Source: Pilaira anomala (Eukaryota; Mucoromycota; Mucoromycetes; Mucorales; Mucoraceae). Taken from it: a stretch of 64,000 bases of DNA. Both the position numbers and the translations under genes were made by a program. Below are positions 11,544 through 22,502 of this stretch, one piece after another (position 1 is the stretch's first letter; each line of letters opens with the position of its first letter). The notes under the pieces were generated by a model. The model did no database searches, was not told where the DNA came from, and saw only the letters and a list, made by a program, of their open reading frames with translations. Where the stretch lies: the NCBI GenBank assembly GCA_025716855.1, contig JAIXMQ010000007.1, forward strand, positions 682,001-746,000. The letters are read 5' to 3'.

Positions 11544-13863
11544 ATGTCTTATAAAAGATCGAAACCATCGTCTTCGACATCAGATAATCCTGCTGTGAAG
11601 AAAAGACCTCAATTCTCTAACCCTGAACTTACGGTGAAAAAAACACAACAAGTTAGTCGAACTAGTGTAGTGCATGAATCGCTCGGGCCTCAAAGAAATA
11701 TAGAAGAAACCATTTCAGAATCAAAACCACCTACTGCACTAGTTAAAGGGTAATGACAACGATAATAACAACAACGATGCATGGCTTCTTCCTTATTAAT
11801 ATATTTGTTTCTTTATATATATATGTATATGTATATATATAGAGGCTTTCTACAAAGAAATGAAGAAAGGAGAAAACAGTTACAAGCCAAACTTGCTGCT
11901 ACACCTTACGAACGAACACAAATACCAACAAAATATACTCCAGATTTAAAAGTTATCAAAGCAGACGAAACTCAACGTAAATTTATGGCTGGAGTTATGG
12001 ATTATTTAAAGGCAGCAAAATATGAGGACATCGACAGAGTGAATATTCGTATAATAAATTCAACGCAATTCCAATCTGTTTTTAAGTTTCTTATTCATCG
12101 TATCTTACCAAAACGCACAAGTAAACCAAAATTTGAAGATGAAGTATTAGATGTGATTAAATATCTGGAATACCCAGTACCAAACTCAATCAGCTTATCT
12201 TCCCTTCGATCCTTCAGTACTTTTCGTACGAATCCATTCCTTCTTGCTCTCTTATATTGGTTAACCGATTATTGTAGATCTGGGGAACTCTGTAGAGAAA
12301 TGCTACGAAAAGAACAAGAAAATTCTTCCGGCACGCTTATGCCGTTTTCTCAGTACGGTGCTAGCTGCTACAATACATATATGTCCGGATCTGATGATTT
12401 TAGTGTACAGAATATGAAATTAAGATATAGCGCTGGTAGGGTTAAGACTATTAATTTATTTATTTTGTTTGAATGAATCTAATATATATTTAGAAAATGT
12501 TTTAAAGGAAAAGCGTGCCTTATTAGAAGAAACAATTAACGAAACTGATGCAATGATAAGAGATATAGAACGATTTAGTCATGAAAAGGTACATCTAAAT
12601 AACATGTCTTTAACACCCAAACTCATTTTCATTATTGTTATAAAAAAAAAAGGATATTTTACGGAAAGAACATGCGAAACATGAAGAATTACTCAGAGAT
12701 GTTCATAAATATGTTGCTTACATTAAATATTTACAAGAAAAGAACGAAAAATACGGTGCTACCAATCAAAAAGTAAAAGAATCAGTTAAACTGTTACAAT
12801 CACAAAGACAAGCGTTGATCGAACAAATAAATGAAATTAAGGAGTATTGGGCTACAAAGAATTTAACAATTGAAAGTATTGATAAAACTCTTGAGGAACG
12901 CTCTAAATTAGATGATGAAATAATTAAAGTGTCAGAGAAACACGATGAGGCAAAAAGAGAAAAGAATATGCTTACTGGTGCGATCAGTCGAATTAAAGAT
13001 GAGGTAATTGGAATTTTGGTTTAAGGATTTTTTTCAGGTTTGCTTATTCTATTTTTTTTTTTCATATTTTAGATTGAAGATTCCGTGAAAGAGTATAATC
13101 AGAACCGTACAAAGGACATGCTTTTGTTACAATACAATAGAGAGGAAGATGAAATAAATTTGGATGTTAACAATGTTTTGGTAAATATATACATATATAG
13201 AATGAATGGTAATACTTATATTTGTTATTATATATAGCCCAAATTAATCGAAACTGAGAATGATTTGAAAGTTAAAAAGAGCCAAGCGATAGAAGAAACA
13301 AAGGCCACCCGTACGAAATTAAACGAAGCAGAAGATAAGGAAGAAGAAGAAGAAATCGAGATAAAAGAATTGAATGAAATACTTACAAGAAAACAAAAAT
13401 CTGTCAAATCACTTCGTGAGGTAACAAAAATAAACAATTGTTTTAATATTTCCTTTTAAGTATTAAACATTTAAAAAATAAACAAACATAGGCTGAACAA
13501 AAGAGACAGAATGAATTCAATTCATCAAAAGATAGTTTAGAAGAACGTCGTTCTCGAATTCTAAACGATTCATTTTACAAGCTAGAAGATACAAAGAGTC
13601 GTTTAGAACAAAAAAAACTGGAGTATATTCTTTTTTCATTTGTATTAAAAGTCGTAAAAGCTAATTTTTTTTTTTTTTTTTGTAGGTTAATTGAAATCGA
13701 AAAAAAAATAGAAGATGATGAAAGTATTTTAACAGCGACTGTTGCTGATTTCATTGCTGAAGCGACTCGGGGTATGGAAGATATGACGATTGCGGGAGAA
13801 GAAACGAAACAACGTTTACTTGAAAAAGCCGAAGAAGCTTCTTTTAAATTTAAAGAATATTAA
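11544..13863 (+). CDS. NDC80: Kinetochore protein Ndc80/Hec1
   Basis: Eight exons: 11544-11749, 11843-12435, 12494-12588, 12653-13003, 13073-13180, 13238-13420, 13492-13622, 13686-13863, giving 614 residues (human Hec1 642). Ndc80 is the microtubule-binding subunit of the outer-kinetochore Ndc80 complex with Nuf2, Spc24 and Spc25. After a basic, Ser/Thr-rich tail (residues 1-68) comes the calponin-homology domain at roughly 95-225. It includes QSVFKFLIHRILPKR, KYLEYPVPNSISLSSLRS and LLALLYWLTDYCRSG, the usual order of Ndc80 blocks. From about 235 to the end it is almost pure coiled coil, rich in Lys and Glu. Exon joins keep frame throughout. Intron 2 is followed by a heptad region starting ENVLKEKRALLEE. 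The basic N-tail is the segment that Aurora B phosphorylates in other species; that is family knowledge. Confidence 0.92.
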
Positions 13864-14323
13864 AATCATTGTTGTTTTGAATCGACTAAATAAATAAGTA
13901 AATAAACCCCCACCCCCAAACTTGTATAAATTGAATTCAAAAGTCATGGGAATTATTCATTTGACATATTGTTTATAAGAAATAAGTCTTATGTAGATTT
14001 CTTTATTTGTTTCATTTAACATATAAAATTATCGTGTTTCTTGTATATATTTGTACTTGAAACATGTTATTATAGATTTAGATAGTAAGGTAACTAGGAT
14101 GGTAATGTGTATATGTATATATAGTTAAAGTAATAGTAGTGTAATGTAGTAATTGTAAAAGGAAGATAATATAAGGAAGCATATTACATATATATAAAAA
14201 GTTATATGAATAAGAATAGAGATAACGCTTCTGGTATAATTTAATGGTATAATTTAGGGCATTCTCTATTAAAAAAAAAATGTTTAGTTATTTATGCTTC
14301 TTACTATTAGATAATGTTATATA

Positions 14324-14431
14324 TTACCGAGTCTTGTGTGAGTATGAGCCACAAGTACAACATTTATGAGTGACAGCATTAACTGGAAGAACAATTTCAT
14401 TTGACTTAATTGTAGCAGCAATAGACTCCAT
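14324..14431 (-). CDS. Possible 35-residue cysteine-containing small protein
   Basis: A 36-codon ORF with a strong context: a TATA-like ctatatatatag at 14519-14530, a pyrimidine-rich leader, then aaatcaaaacaaa directly before ATGG. The peptide starts MESIAATIKSN and ends with THKCCTCGSYSHKTR, so three cysteines and two histidines fall in the last 14 residues. This could bind a metal, but the spacing matches no metallothionein or zinc finger that I can name. It lies downstream of, and in the same direction as, the 247-residue gene, with 119 bp between stop and start. It is either a genuine small gene or a chance ORF with a good leader. Confidence 0.45.
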   Translation of the reverse strand: MESIAATIKSNEIVLPVNAVTHKCCTCGSYSHKTR

Positions 14432-14518
14432 TTTGTTTTGATTTATGTGTTTCTTTAATGATAAGTTATAAAGTATGAAAAGAAAGAAAGAAAGAAAAAA
14501 TAGATGTAGAAATAGGGG

Positions 14519-14530
14519 CTATATATATAG
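14519..14530 (-). promoter_or_regulatory. TATA-like element upstream of the 35-residue ORF
   Basis: A 12-bp ctatatatatag palindrome 88 bp upstream of ATG 14431, followed by a C/T-rich stretch that could contain the transcription start. It lies just past the stop codon of the upstream 247-residue gene. Confidence 0.4.
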
Positions 14531-14550
14531 GTAAATTATTTTTATTTTGA

Positions 14551-15294
14551 TCATAACAGACGTCCAAATAATTCAGTATTGTACAGCATGACAGACTCTG
14601 TCAATCTTTTCTTTTTTGAGGTTGGTCGATCCCAAGCCATTAAAGATTTCTGTTGTGTATCCAATATGGGTCTAAACAATTCGTTGTTATGGTAGTTAGT
14701 CATACTGAATAATATATCCTTTTTAAAGAATGTATTGCATCTTTTCCATAACCAAATCGACATTAAATTATTTGTTGTAAATAAACTTAAATCTTTAAAA
14801 AACAATTGTAATTCAAAATATGGAACCCGGTGAGCAACATGATGATTTGCTTCCAAGTATAGATGGCTTTTTTTCCACTTTGTCGGTTTTGTGTAAAATT
14901 TCATAGTTTCTTCCAGCACCAGAAAATTCTCATATTCATTCATTCCTATTCTTTCATTTCGCACTTCAACATCAACTATAGTCCAAAGTGTGTCTGAGAT
15001 ACCAACTGCAAGTTGAACTGGTTGATACTGCTTTGGTATTTTCGAAAGTAATTTCCAAAGTCTAAGCCTATGATAGTGAGCGTTTTGAATAATATAGTTA
15101 TAAGTCAGTTTATTTAATAAAACTAATTCAACTGTTGTAATCTCCCCATTCCAAGCTAAAATGTCTTTACTCTTCTCGACATCACTTTCAAGACAAGTGT
15201 TTATTATTTTATATAGTAATTCGAAAGGTATGTTCATTAGTTTATCATTTTTATGAATTTTTTCCACAACTGATAACCCAGAGTTATCCCCCAT
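14551..15294 (-). CDS. Unknown 247-residue protein, possible F-box-like N-terminus
   Basis: A single-exon ORF with no recognised domain. Residues about 22-35 (IPFELLYKIINTCLES) and 54-62 (VELVLLNKL) loosely resemble an F-box (P-x-E-L-L...I followed by a hydrophobic helix), but the W/C residues are absent. The middle is Lys- and aromatic-rich, and the end is basic (SKKKRLTE). There is no signal peptide or membrane segment. Codon and base usage match the neighbouring genes and the frame is clean for 744 nt, which in this AT-rich DNA argues for a real gene. Confidence 0.6.
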   Translation of the reverse strand: MGDNSGLSVVEKIHKNDKLMNIPFELLYKIINTCLESDVEKSKDILAWNGEITTVELVLLNKLTYNYIIQNAHYHRLRLWKLLSKIPKQYQPVQLAVGISDTLWTIVDVEVRNERIGMNEYENFLVLEETMKFYTKPTKWKKSHLYLEANHHVAHRVPYFELQLFFKDLSLFTTNNLMSIWLWKRCNTFFKKDILFSMTNYHNNELFRPILDTQQKSLMAWDRPTSKKKRLTESVMLYNTELFGRLL

Positions 15295-16513
15295 TTTTGG
15301 AAATTAACTGATCGCGTGGAGTCTCAGAATATTTCATGACTCATTACCCCAAATTTCCTCTTTAAGATCGTTAGCATTTTTCAAAGTTTCTAAAAAGTCA
15401 ATTGAAGTGAAAGAGAAAGAGAAAGAGGGCATAGTTGATAAAATAATTATTTCTCAAAGTAAAACTAATAGCATCTACTAATATCTACTCTATCTCATAA
15501 GCTTGATCGTTTCTTTTATAGATGCAAAATATTCTTCTATTAGTATTACATCAATATTTCATAGTTATAAAGATTAAGGCGCGTATTTGTTAGTTGTAAA
15601 AAACAACTGACAATTCAAAATGGAAATATTGTATGCAATAAAGGGAGGGAAAATATTACATTCATATAGCACCTGATGCAAACAAGAATAATTTATCTTA
15701 GTGTGTGTTGTGTATGTATACATACGTATAAGATGAAGGAACCAGTTAAATCTTATTTATACAGTGTATGTACTGAGCCCATCATCCCAGTTGTATCATT
15801 TCAATAAAAAAACGCTAATTCACTATTACTTTCTATGGTATTATTCCTTTTTTCTGCTGTGTATTGCGTGTTATATATTAATGCATTTATGTATTAATTA
15901 ACTCTTTATAACCCAACTCAGTAAAGAAGGGAGAAGAAATATCTGCATATCGGTTACTATCCTCACTTCAACCTTAAAAAAACCACCTCATACATACCCG
16001 GCTTTTTGATATGGTGACTATATTTAAAACGGAATTACCATTAGAGTTTAATCCATCCGAAGCGTTCCTGCAGCATTTAGTGTTACCTTTGAGAAAGAGT
16101 TTCAAAAAAAAAATTTTTTGTAGTCCAACCTTTATTTTCTTCATTCGTAATTCCATTTTTCTGTATAAGAAAATTCTCGAAAAATACCTGGAGCTACAAA
16201 CAAAAAAACAACAATACAATGCCTGAATAATATACAACAGAATCAAGTACGAATATGTAAAATATAGACTTTTTTTTTTTTTTTTTTTTTACGAAATACT
16301 ATCCTAGTATGTTGTATCATTTGAAGAAAACATTAAATCATGGGAATGACAAACATGGTCATCGAAATAACTAAATCGTAACAATTTTCTTTTCTTTTAT
16401 TTGAAATCAATGAGGGAAAAAAAAAAAGCAAGAGACGTATATACGTAATTTTGAAATTAAGCATGATATTTATTTTTATTATTTACAAGAATTTACAAAT
16501 TTTTGTCGAGAAT
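15295..16513. other. Gene-free stretch
   Basis: About 1.2 kb without a supportable gene. Open stretches at 15,970-16,250 on both strands are low-complexity (Lys/Phe-rich) and lack a coding pattern. A run of 20 T sits near 16,271-16,290. The left part serves as the promoter of the 247-residue gene and the right end as the 3' flank of the CsbD-like gene. Confidence 0.6.
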
Positions 16514-16810
16514 TTAAGAATTATAAGCCTTTTGTGCTTCACCCTTCTTTTCTTGGACCTTATTACCAGCTTCAGCAGTTGTGTTACCAGTAAGTGAGTT
16601 ATAAGCACCTTTGACAGCACCAGAGACTTGATCAGCTGCACCTTCAACGTAGCTTTGGGCAGTGGCTGCAATATCTTGAACAGCACCAGCGTTGTTTTGA
16701 GTCTTTCCCTTGGCTTCCAAGGATTCGTTACCTACAGCACTTCCGACGGTTTCTTTAGCGCTACCAACAAATTGGTCTTTCTTAGCTTCGGTTCTTGATG
16801 GAGAGGACAT
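16514..16810 (-). CDS. CsbD-like stress-response protein
   Basis: An intronless 98-residue hydrophilic protein. It begins MSSPSRTEAKKDQFVGSAKE and contains the paired repeats GSAKETVGSAVGN and GKTQNNAGAVQD typical of the CsbD/YjbJ family. In fungi such proteins are small, abundant and associated with stress, late growth or hyphal stages; the molecular function is unsettled. The body is Ala/Gly/Gln/Lys-rich and probably helical or disordered, ending EKKGEAQKAYNS. A TATA-like box (16,877-16,885) lies 67 bp upstream, and the long empty upstream region would fit a complex stress-regulated promoter. Confidence 0.82.
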   Translation of the reverse strand: MSSPSRTEAKKDQFVGSAKETVGSAVGNESLEAKGKTQNNAGAVQDIAATAQSYVEGAADQVSGAVKGAYNSLTGNTTAEAGNKVQEKKGEAQKAYNS

Positions 16811-16876
16811 ATTTATTTTAAATTATATTGAATTGATAATAATAATAAAAATCTGTTGAGGTTCCTTTTGCCTACG

Positions 16877-16885
16877 CTATTTATA
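16877..16885 (-). promoter_or_regulatory. TATA box of the CsbD-like gene
   Basis: TATAAATAG on the minus strand, 67 bp upstream of the ATG. It sits in a slightly GC-richer context (gcgtaggc downstream) and is a good match to a core TATA element. Confidence 0.55.
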
Positions 16886-18817
16886 CTTTACTGAAAGATT
16901 AACGAAATCTCATTACCAATCCTAAAATGGAAATATTATAATGCTGTCATTGTGATATTTTTCGCTACTTCAAAAATAGAGAAGTGAAGTCATTGTTCTG
17001 GTGGGAATCTTTAAACTCAACAGTGGTGTATGTCATAGATCGAATTGGGGGTTTTACAAATGTTGTCCTTCTTTAAACAATAGTTGAATTTAGACAATAT
17101 ATTTGGCACAGATGGAATTATAGCTTTTATTCATGTCAGTAAAGTAAAATTAACTACATAACCAAGTGATGAACATAATCTTTTAATGTAAAACGACAAT
17201 GGGATGGTTCACTGCCCTTCGAAAAAAACTCGTGCTGTCGCAAGCCTAATATGAATAAGACTAATCTGCTTATATGACGAAAATAAAATAATCTGTAAAT
17301 TTCTCTTGTACGTTTGAATAAAAAATTAAAGAGCTTGGAGATTAATTATTTTCATTGTGTCTGTTGACCCTTTTCTGAAATAAAAAAGTGCTAAAGTAAC
17401 TAGTGATCATTTACTTTGATATTCAACGGTTTGTCTCATTTTTATTCAACAGCCTTGTTATTTTTTTTTTCAGAGTTTAGCATTTTATTTGAAGATATAC
17501 TTTTAAAAGTAGAAACCGTTTTTTATGATACTAAGTATAGTAAACTCTCAACGATATATATAGTTTCTTAATTTATTTCGTTTAACATGATGTATTCAAT
17601 AAATTTATGGAATCTGTATAGCCCTAGATGCCATCATATTGATCCTTATCGACTAGACTCAATTTATATTCTATGTAAAACCTCAATAAGTACGACGTTA
17701 TTTTTAATCAAGTGGTACTGTGACGTATTGAAGGTCTCCTTTTTTTTTTTTTTTTTTTTTTTACCACAATGGAGTAGCGGTTCAAAATAACTACCCTCGC
17801 CTTATTTTAATTTGCTCACGGACTTATTTCCAGACCGTATAACTGACAATCTCTTACAATTCCCAATAATTTAGTTTAAATTCTTACATGATATTATCCC
17901 GTTCGATAATCAGTTCAAATATCGTATTGTTCTTCTCTCAGTTATTCATTCTCTTGACATTAAAGTTAGTATACTTTTTGCTGTAGTACTAAAAATAGAA
18001 TTACGAATTTATTAGTTAAATAGAGAGGGAGGAAGGCTGACCTAATAACGTGGCGGCAAGAGTCCAGTATATAATGCACAACCATCCTCCAGATATTACC
18101 GTAATTTCCAATATAAATTATTTTGGCAGGCTTGGAGTCTCGATTGATTTTAACATTAATTGGATTATCAAAAATTTGTTTTTTTTTTAGCAAGAAATGA
18201 TAAACTATACTGCGAGAAAAAAAAAATTAACTTGAGCCAATGTTGCATATAAAAGAGTTTCTCTTGATCTTAATCCTCTAAAAAATTCTAATTAACTATA
18301 TGCGGCTTCCGAGAAACCTGTGTACTTCAACTAACTAATGCGAAATAAAAAAAAGAAAGAAAGAAAGGTCATGTGCGACTAAGCCCCGATTATATGCATT
18401 TAGAAAACTTTTTAACCTAAAACTATCGCTTGGTACTATGTACGTAATATTTCTTGTTTTTCCTATATATCTTTGGATGTGAATACTGTAATTAGCAAAT
18501 ATTTTGTGCTTAGCATACACTTTGTGTTCAGCAGATCTTTTAGTAAATAACAACCGGAACAAAAATTCTAATATCTTCTTCACTTACAATGCATTCAACG
18601 CACAACAAACATAGTTAACTATCAAGAAATATATCTTCTTCGATTTCATAACTCATCACTTGTATCAACATCTTAAGAAATTCAATATTTTTGTATATAT
18701 CCATCTACTTGTTATTTATTTGTGTTCCAAAAATTATGGATTCTGTAGAAAAACTATCTTTTTATTACGTACTAGTACATATTCCTAAAAAAAAAACTGT
18801 GGTACATTCAAAATGTG
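16886..18817. other. Gene-free stretch between CsbD-like and M13 genes
   Basis: About 1.9 kb with no gene I can support. Short open stretches near 17,590-17,790, 17,970-18,190 and 18,335-18,580 show no domain, no splice-consistent extension and no codon structure. A run of about 20 T lies near 17,742-17,761. It probably holds regulatory DNA for the two divergently transcribed flanking genes. Confidence 0.6.
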
Positions 18818-18826
18818 TATAAAAGG
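18818..18826 (+). promoter_or_regulatory. TATA box of the M13 peptidase gene
   Basis: TATAAAAGG, 41 bp upstream of the chosen ATG 18,867. An in-frame ATG at 18,813 overlaps this box and therefore lies upstream of the likely transcript, which is why the later start was chosen. Confidence 0.65.
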
Positions 18827-18866
18827 AGAGAAAATTCTGAAAACTTTTTATTCAATCAATAACAAC

Positions 18867-21596
18867 ATGGCTCCGTCTTTATCATCATTGACCCAGCGTG
18901 ATCTTAAAATATGTGACACACCTGCCTGTCATGATTTAAGTGAACGTCTACTGGCAACAGTTAATTTAAATGTAGATCCATGCTCAGACTTTTTCCAATA
19001 TACCTGTAAGTAAAATATATACGCGCTCTGAATTACAGTCTCACCTTTAAAACATGATTCAATTTACTTTAGGTGGTAGTTGGCTTAAATCAAAGCCTGT
19101 CAAAGAATCAGTAACAGGTAAAGATTAAGATATGACTGTACTCCTGTTACCCACCTGTAATTGAATATATGTACTCATATATATTTTTTTTTTCAGCTGC
19201 TGGTATTCTTCTAGAAATAGAACAAACAAATCTGCAACAAATAATTGGATTTTTAAATGGTACATTTGAAGACCTTCAAAAAGACATCCAGACAGACGAT
19301 AAAAGTTTTCAAACACATAATCAAACAGAAGTCGACAAGAAAAACTTTGAGCTTATTAAAGACTATTATAAGAATTGTCTTGATAATGAATCGCGAAGTA
19401 AAATGGGTGCATCACCCATGTTTCCCATTGTAGCTGAAATTGAAAACTCTTTGTTTCCCATCACTGACACGATCAATCCTGAAAATGTGGCCAAGACATT
19501 AGCGCAGTCTACATTATATGGAGTGCAATCCTTTTTTAAATTTTCTGTTACTCAAGATACTACTCGTTTCGGATATAATACCGTAAAGTTTGATTTACCC
19601 TTTCGCAATGAAAAAGGCAGCTACAGGCCCGAGAACGCTAATTATCAACTGGAACTTGTTAACAATATTACCAACGTATTAGGCGCTCCTTTAATTGAAA
19701 ATTCAGAGTACAAAAAGTTAATTGAAGAAAAAAGTCAAGCTAGCAATTTTACATTTTGGTCTCAAGATAAAATTTCAGAGGCTGTGAGTAACTACATTTT
19801 GATTGAACTTCAAATGGATCCCATACTATATGCGTAATTATCAATTTTTATGTTAGTCTGTAACCCACTTATTCAATATTTTCTTTTTATCTTATACAGG
19901 ACTTACAACGAAAGTGAATTGTCTTTGACTTTTGATGAATTGAAAGCTAATAGTGCAAACATAAACTGGGACACTTTCTTTACCTCTTTAACACCTGATG
20001 ATGAGTTCATTGCATCGGGTTCAATTTTACAAGCTCACAAAGATCATATATCAGCTGTTGATAAACTGATATCATCCTTGTCTTCACAAGCGTTACAAGA
20101 GTACTTTATTATCAAAACTGTCTTACAAAATCTTGATAGCTTGAAGTTCCCAGAGCCAGATAGATTTGTTTCCCCTGATATCAAGGATACTACAGTATCT
20201 GGAGACCAGTTACAATGTGGTAGTGAGACTAGCAAAAAATTTAAACATATTGTTGGACGTTTCTTTGTTCTTAAGGCTTTCGGTGCATCCAAAGAAAAGA
20301 AGAAAATTGAGGATATGGCTGATATAATACATTCAACATGGATTGAAGAAGTACCTGATATAGACTGGATAGATGAGCCCACCAAAGCACGACTTTTAGA
20401 AAAGGTAACTATTTTATTTATATGCTGTGCAATCTCGAAAAAATCAAAAAAGACTTAAATTGGTTATATATATATATATAGATTAAAGCAATAGAGAAAA
20501 GAATTGCTTATAGTACTACATCACCTGATGCAAGAGACCCTTCTGCTATCGCATCATTGTATAACAATGTAATTACTAAGACTAGTTACTTCGAAGCTAG
20601 AAGTAACATCACAGTTCATGAAAACAAAAGATTATGGGGTACTTTGGGACATCCAGTTGATAGGAATGAATGGCATGAATCGCATTATCCTGAAGCTGCA
20701 AATGCTTTAAATAATGCCGTCCGGAATGCGGTTAGTACACACACAAACCCCCCCCCCCCCTCCCTTCGTTTTCAAATGTTTAATTTACCCATCGCTGTAA
20801 TAGATCGAAATCCCGGTTGGATTTATTCAAGAACCACATTACGGTTCTGATTATCCTCAATATATGAACTATGGAAATTTAGGTGTAACTATTGCTCATG
20901 AATATATTGTAAGAAACGAAAAAAAAAATCAGAAGCCTTTTACTAACTTTTTTTTTTGTTATAGCACTCTGTCGACAACATTCGCATTATACTTAATGCT
21001 ACAGGACAATATGAAGAATGGTTCTCTGAAGAAGCAACTATTTCATATCTCAATAAGACAAAATGTCTTATTGATCAGTACAGCCAGTTTGCATTATTAG
21101 GTCCAAACAATCAAAGATTTCCAATCGATGGAAGCGTAAGTTTTTTTTTTTTTTTTTTGCTTTCAAATGTAACATGTATATTAAATTTTATTTGATTTTT
21201 TTAGTTAACTCTTTCTGAAAATATTCCAGACAACGGAGGGTTAAAGCTTGCTTATAACGCGTATCGAAAGCACGTTAAGAATAATGCATCTGACGGAATC
21301 TTACCCGGATTTGAAAATTTTACCGAAGAACAATTGTTTTTTATCAGCCATGGACTTTTTACATGCGCAGTTGGTAATAAGGATAAGAATGGATTGCTTC
21401 TAGTAAGTGATAACAAAAAAAAAAAAAGAATATGTTTATTAATATGTAGTTAATATTTATTTAGAAAATTGATCCACATTCGCCAATGTACCATCGAAAC
21501 ATCGTTCCGTTTCAAAACAGCCCTGAATTTGCCAAAGCTTTTAATTGTCCAGTAGGTTCACCAATGAATCCAAGCGATAAGTGCTCTGTATGGTAA
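18867..21596 (+). CDS. M13 (neprilysin-family) zinc metallopeptidase
   Basis: Nine exons: 18867-19005, 19073-19117, 19197-19833, 19900-20404, 20482-20730, 20804-20908, 20965-21135, 21205-21402, 21465-21596, giving 726 residues. M13 enzymes are zinc endopeptidases cutting peptides on the N-side of hydrophobic residues. Family marks are present: the N-terminal DPCSDFFQYTCGGSW block, the zinc motif HEYIH at 557-561 (split by an intron after I560), the third ligand region ENIPDNGG (E622), a terminal PHSP-to-QNSPEFAKAFNC segment and the C-terminal CSVW. The active-site ligands are therefore intact. Two things are unusual. There is no signal peptide or membrane anchor, although most family members are type II membrane ectoenzymes. 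The usual ENxAD reads ENIPD, with Pro for Ala. An upstream anchor exon cannot be excluded, but the TATA box position argues against it. Confidence 0.88.
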
Positions 21597-21734
21597 ATTT
21601 TCGGTTTCCTTTTGTATCAATATAATTATTTTTAATATATAACTATTCAATAAAAAAAATACTTTTCCAAAAAAAAACAAATTGTCTTTTTAATAGTAGT
21701 AGCGAATACTTATACAATAATTAATGTCAAATGC

Positions 21735-21788
<54 letters not shown>

Positions 21789-22502
21789 TTGTCAAGAAAT
21801 AAGTTGATGATGCTTCTGATTTTATAGTTCTTTTAGGCAAAATAACTATTGATGCATAAATGTAGATCAAATGCACGTGTCAAAGCACACTCCTTTTTAT
21901 TTGCAGCTGTAAAGAAAATTGTGATAATGTAATCGCATTACCATACATAAAGATTTCAGCCTTCAGGCAAAGGACTTCTGGCATGAAAATACATATTCAG
22001 TATTTTGATAGAATATAGTGAGGTTCGTTCCAAGATATGGTTTTGTTTTTATTCTAATAAAGGTAGACTGTAGATAATTAGTATAAAGCGACATAACCAA
22101 TGTATGTAAAAAGGGGTCCATTATTATCAGTTTGAATAATAAAGAAAGAGAAAAGAGAAAAATAAACAAATCATCCTAATTAAAAATCGTGAGAAGTCAC
22201 TGTCAAATAATTGATGTCTTACAAGATAATCATGTTTAAGCAGAAAATACATAATATACAAAAATGATCAAAACTGAAAACCTTTTTTTTTAATAGCAGT
22301 TGGATACTTAAATCACGGTATCACATCAAAATCATCAAATCATCGACTCTAATATTTATTTAAGTCACTCATCATGCATCATTTAGTTCTTTCTTTTCTT
22401 TTCACTTTTTCACTTTTTCACTTTTATATGTTTTCCCTGGGTAGTCTTTTTCATTACAGTAAACCATGTCAAATAAAAGTAATCGACCACACTTTTCGAT
22501 AT
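21597..22502. other. Intergenic stretch with a 50-nt T tract
   Basis: No gene seen. It includes the 3' end of the M13 gene, a 50-nt T run (listed separately) and, at 22,380-22,440, a C/T-rich leader (repeated cttttcacttttt) preceding the HNH gene. Confidence 0.6.
21737..21786. repeat. Poly(T) tract of 50 nt
   Basis: Fifty uninterrupted T residues, one of the two longest homopolymers in the window. It is bounded by atgcag and agttgtc. No element adjoining it was recognised, so I cannot say whether it is a retroposon tail. Confidence 0.95.

Noticed and set aside
18813..18866. Earlier ATG for the M13 peptidase
   Set aside because: It overlaps the TATA box, so it is most likely not transcribed.
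22374..22502. Signal-peptide-like extension of the HNH protein
   Set aside because: The hydrophobic residues come from repeated cttttcactttt pyrimidines; the basic MSQKTRKK start is more plausible. Not fully excluded.
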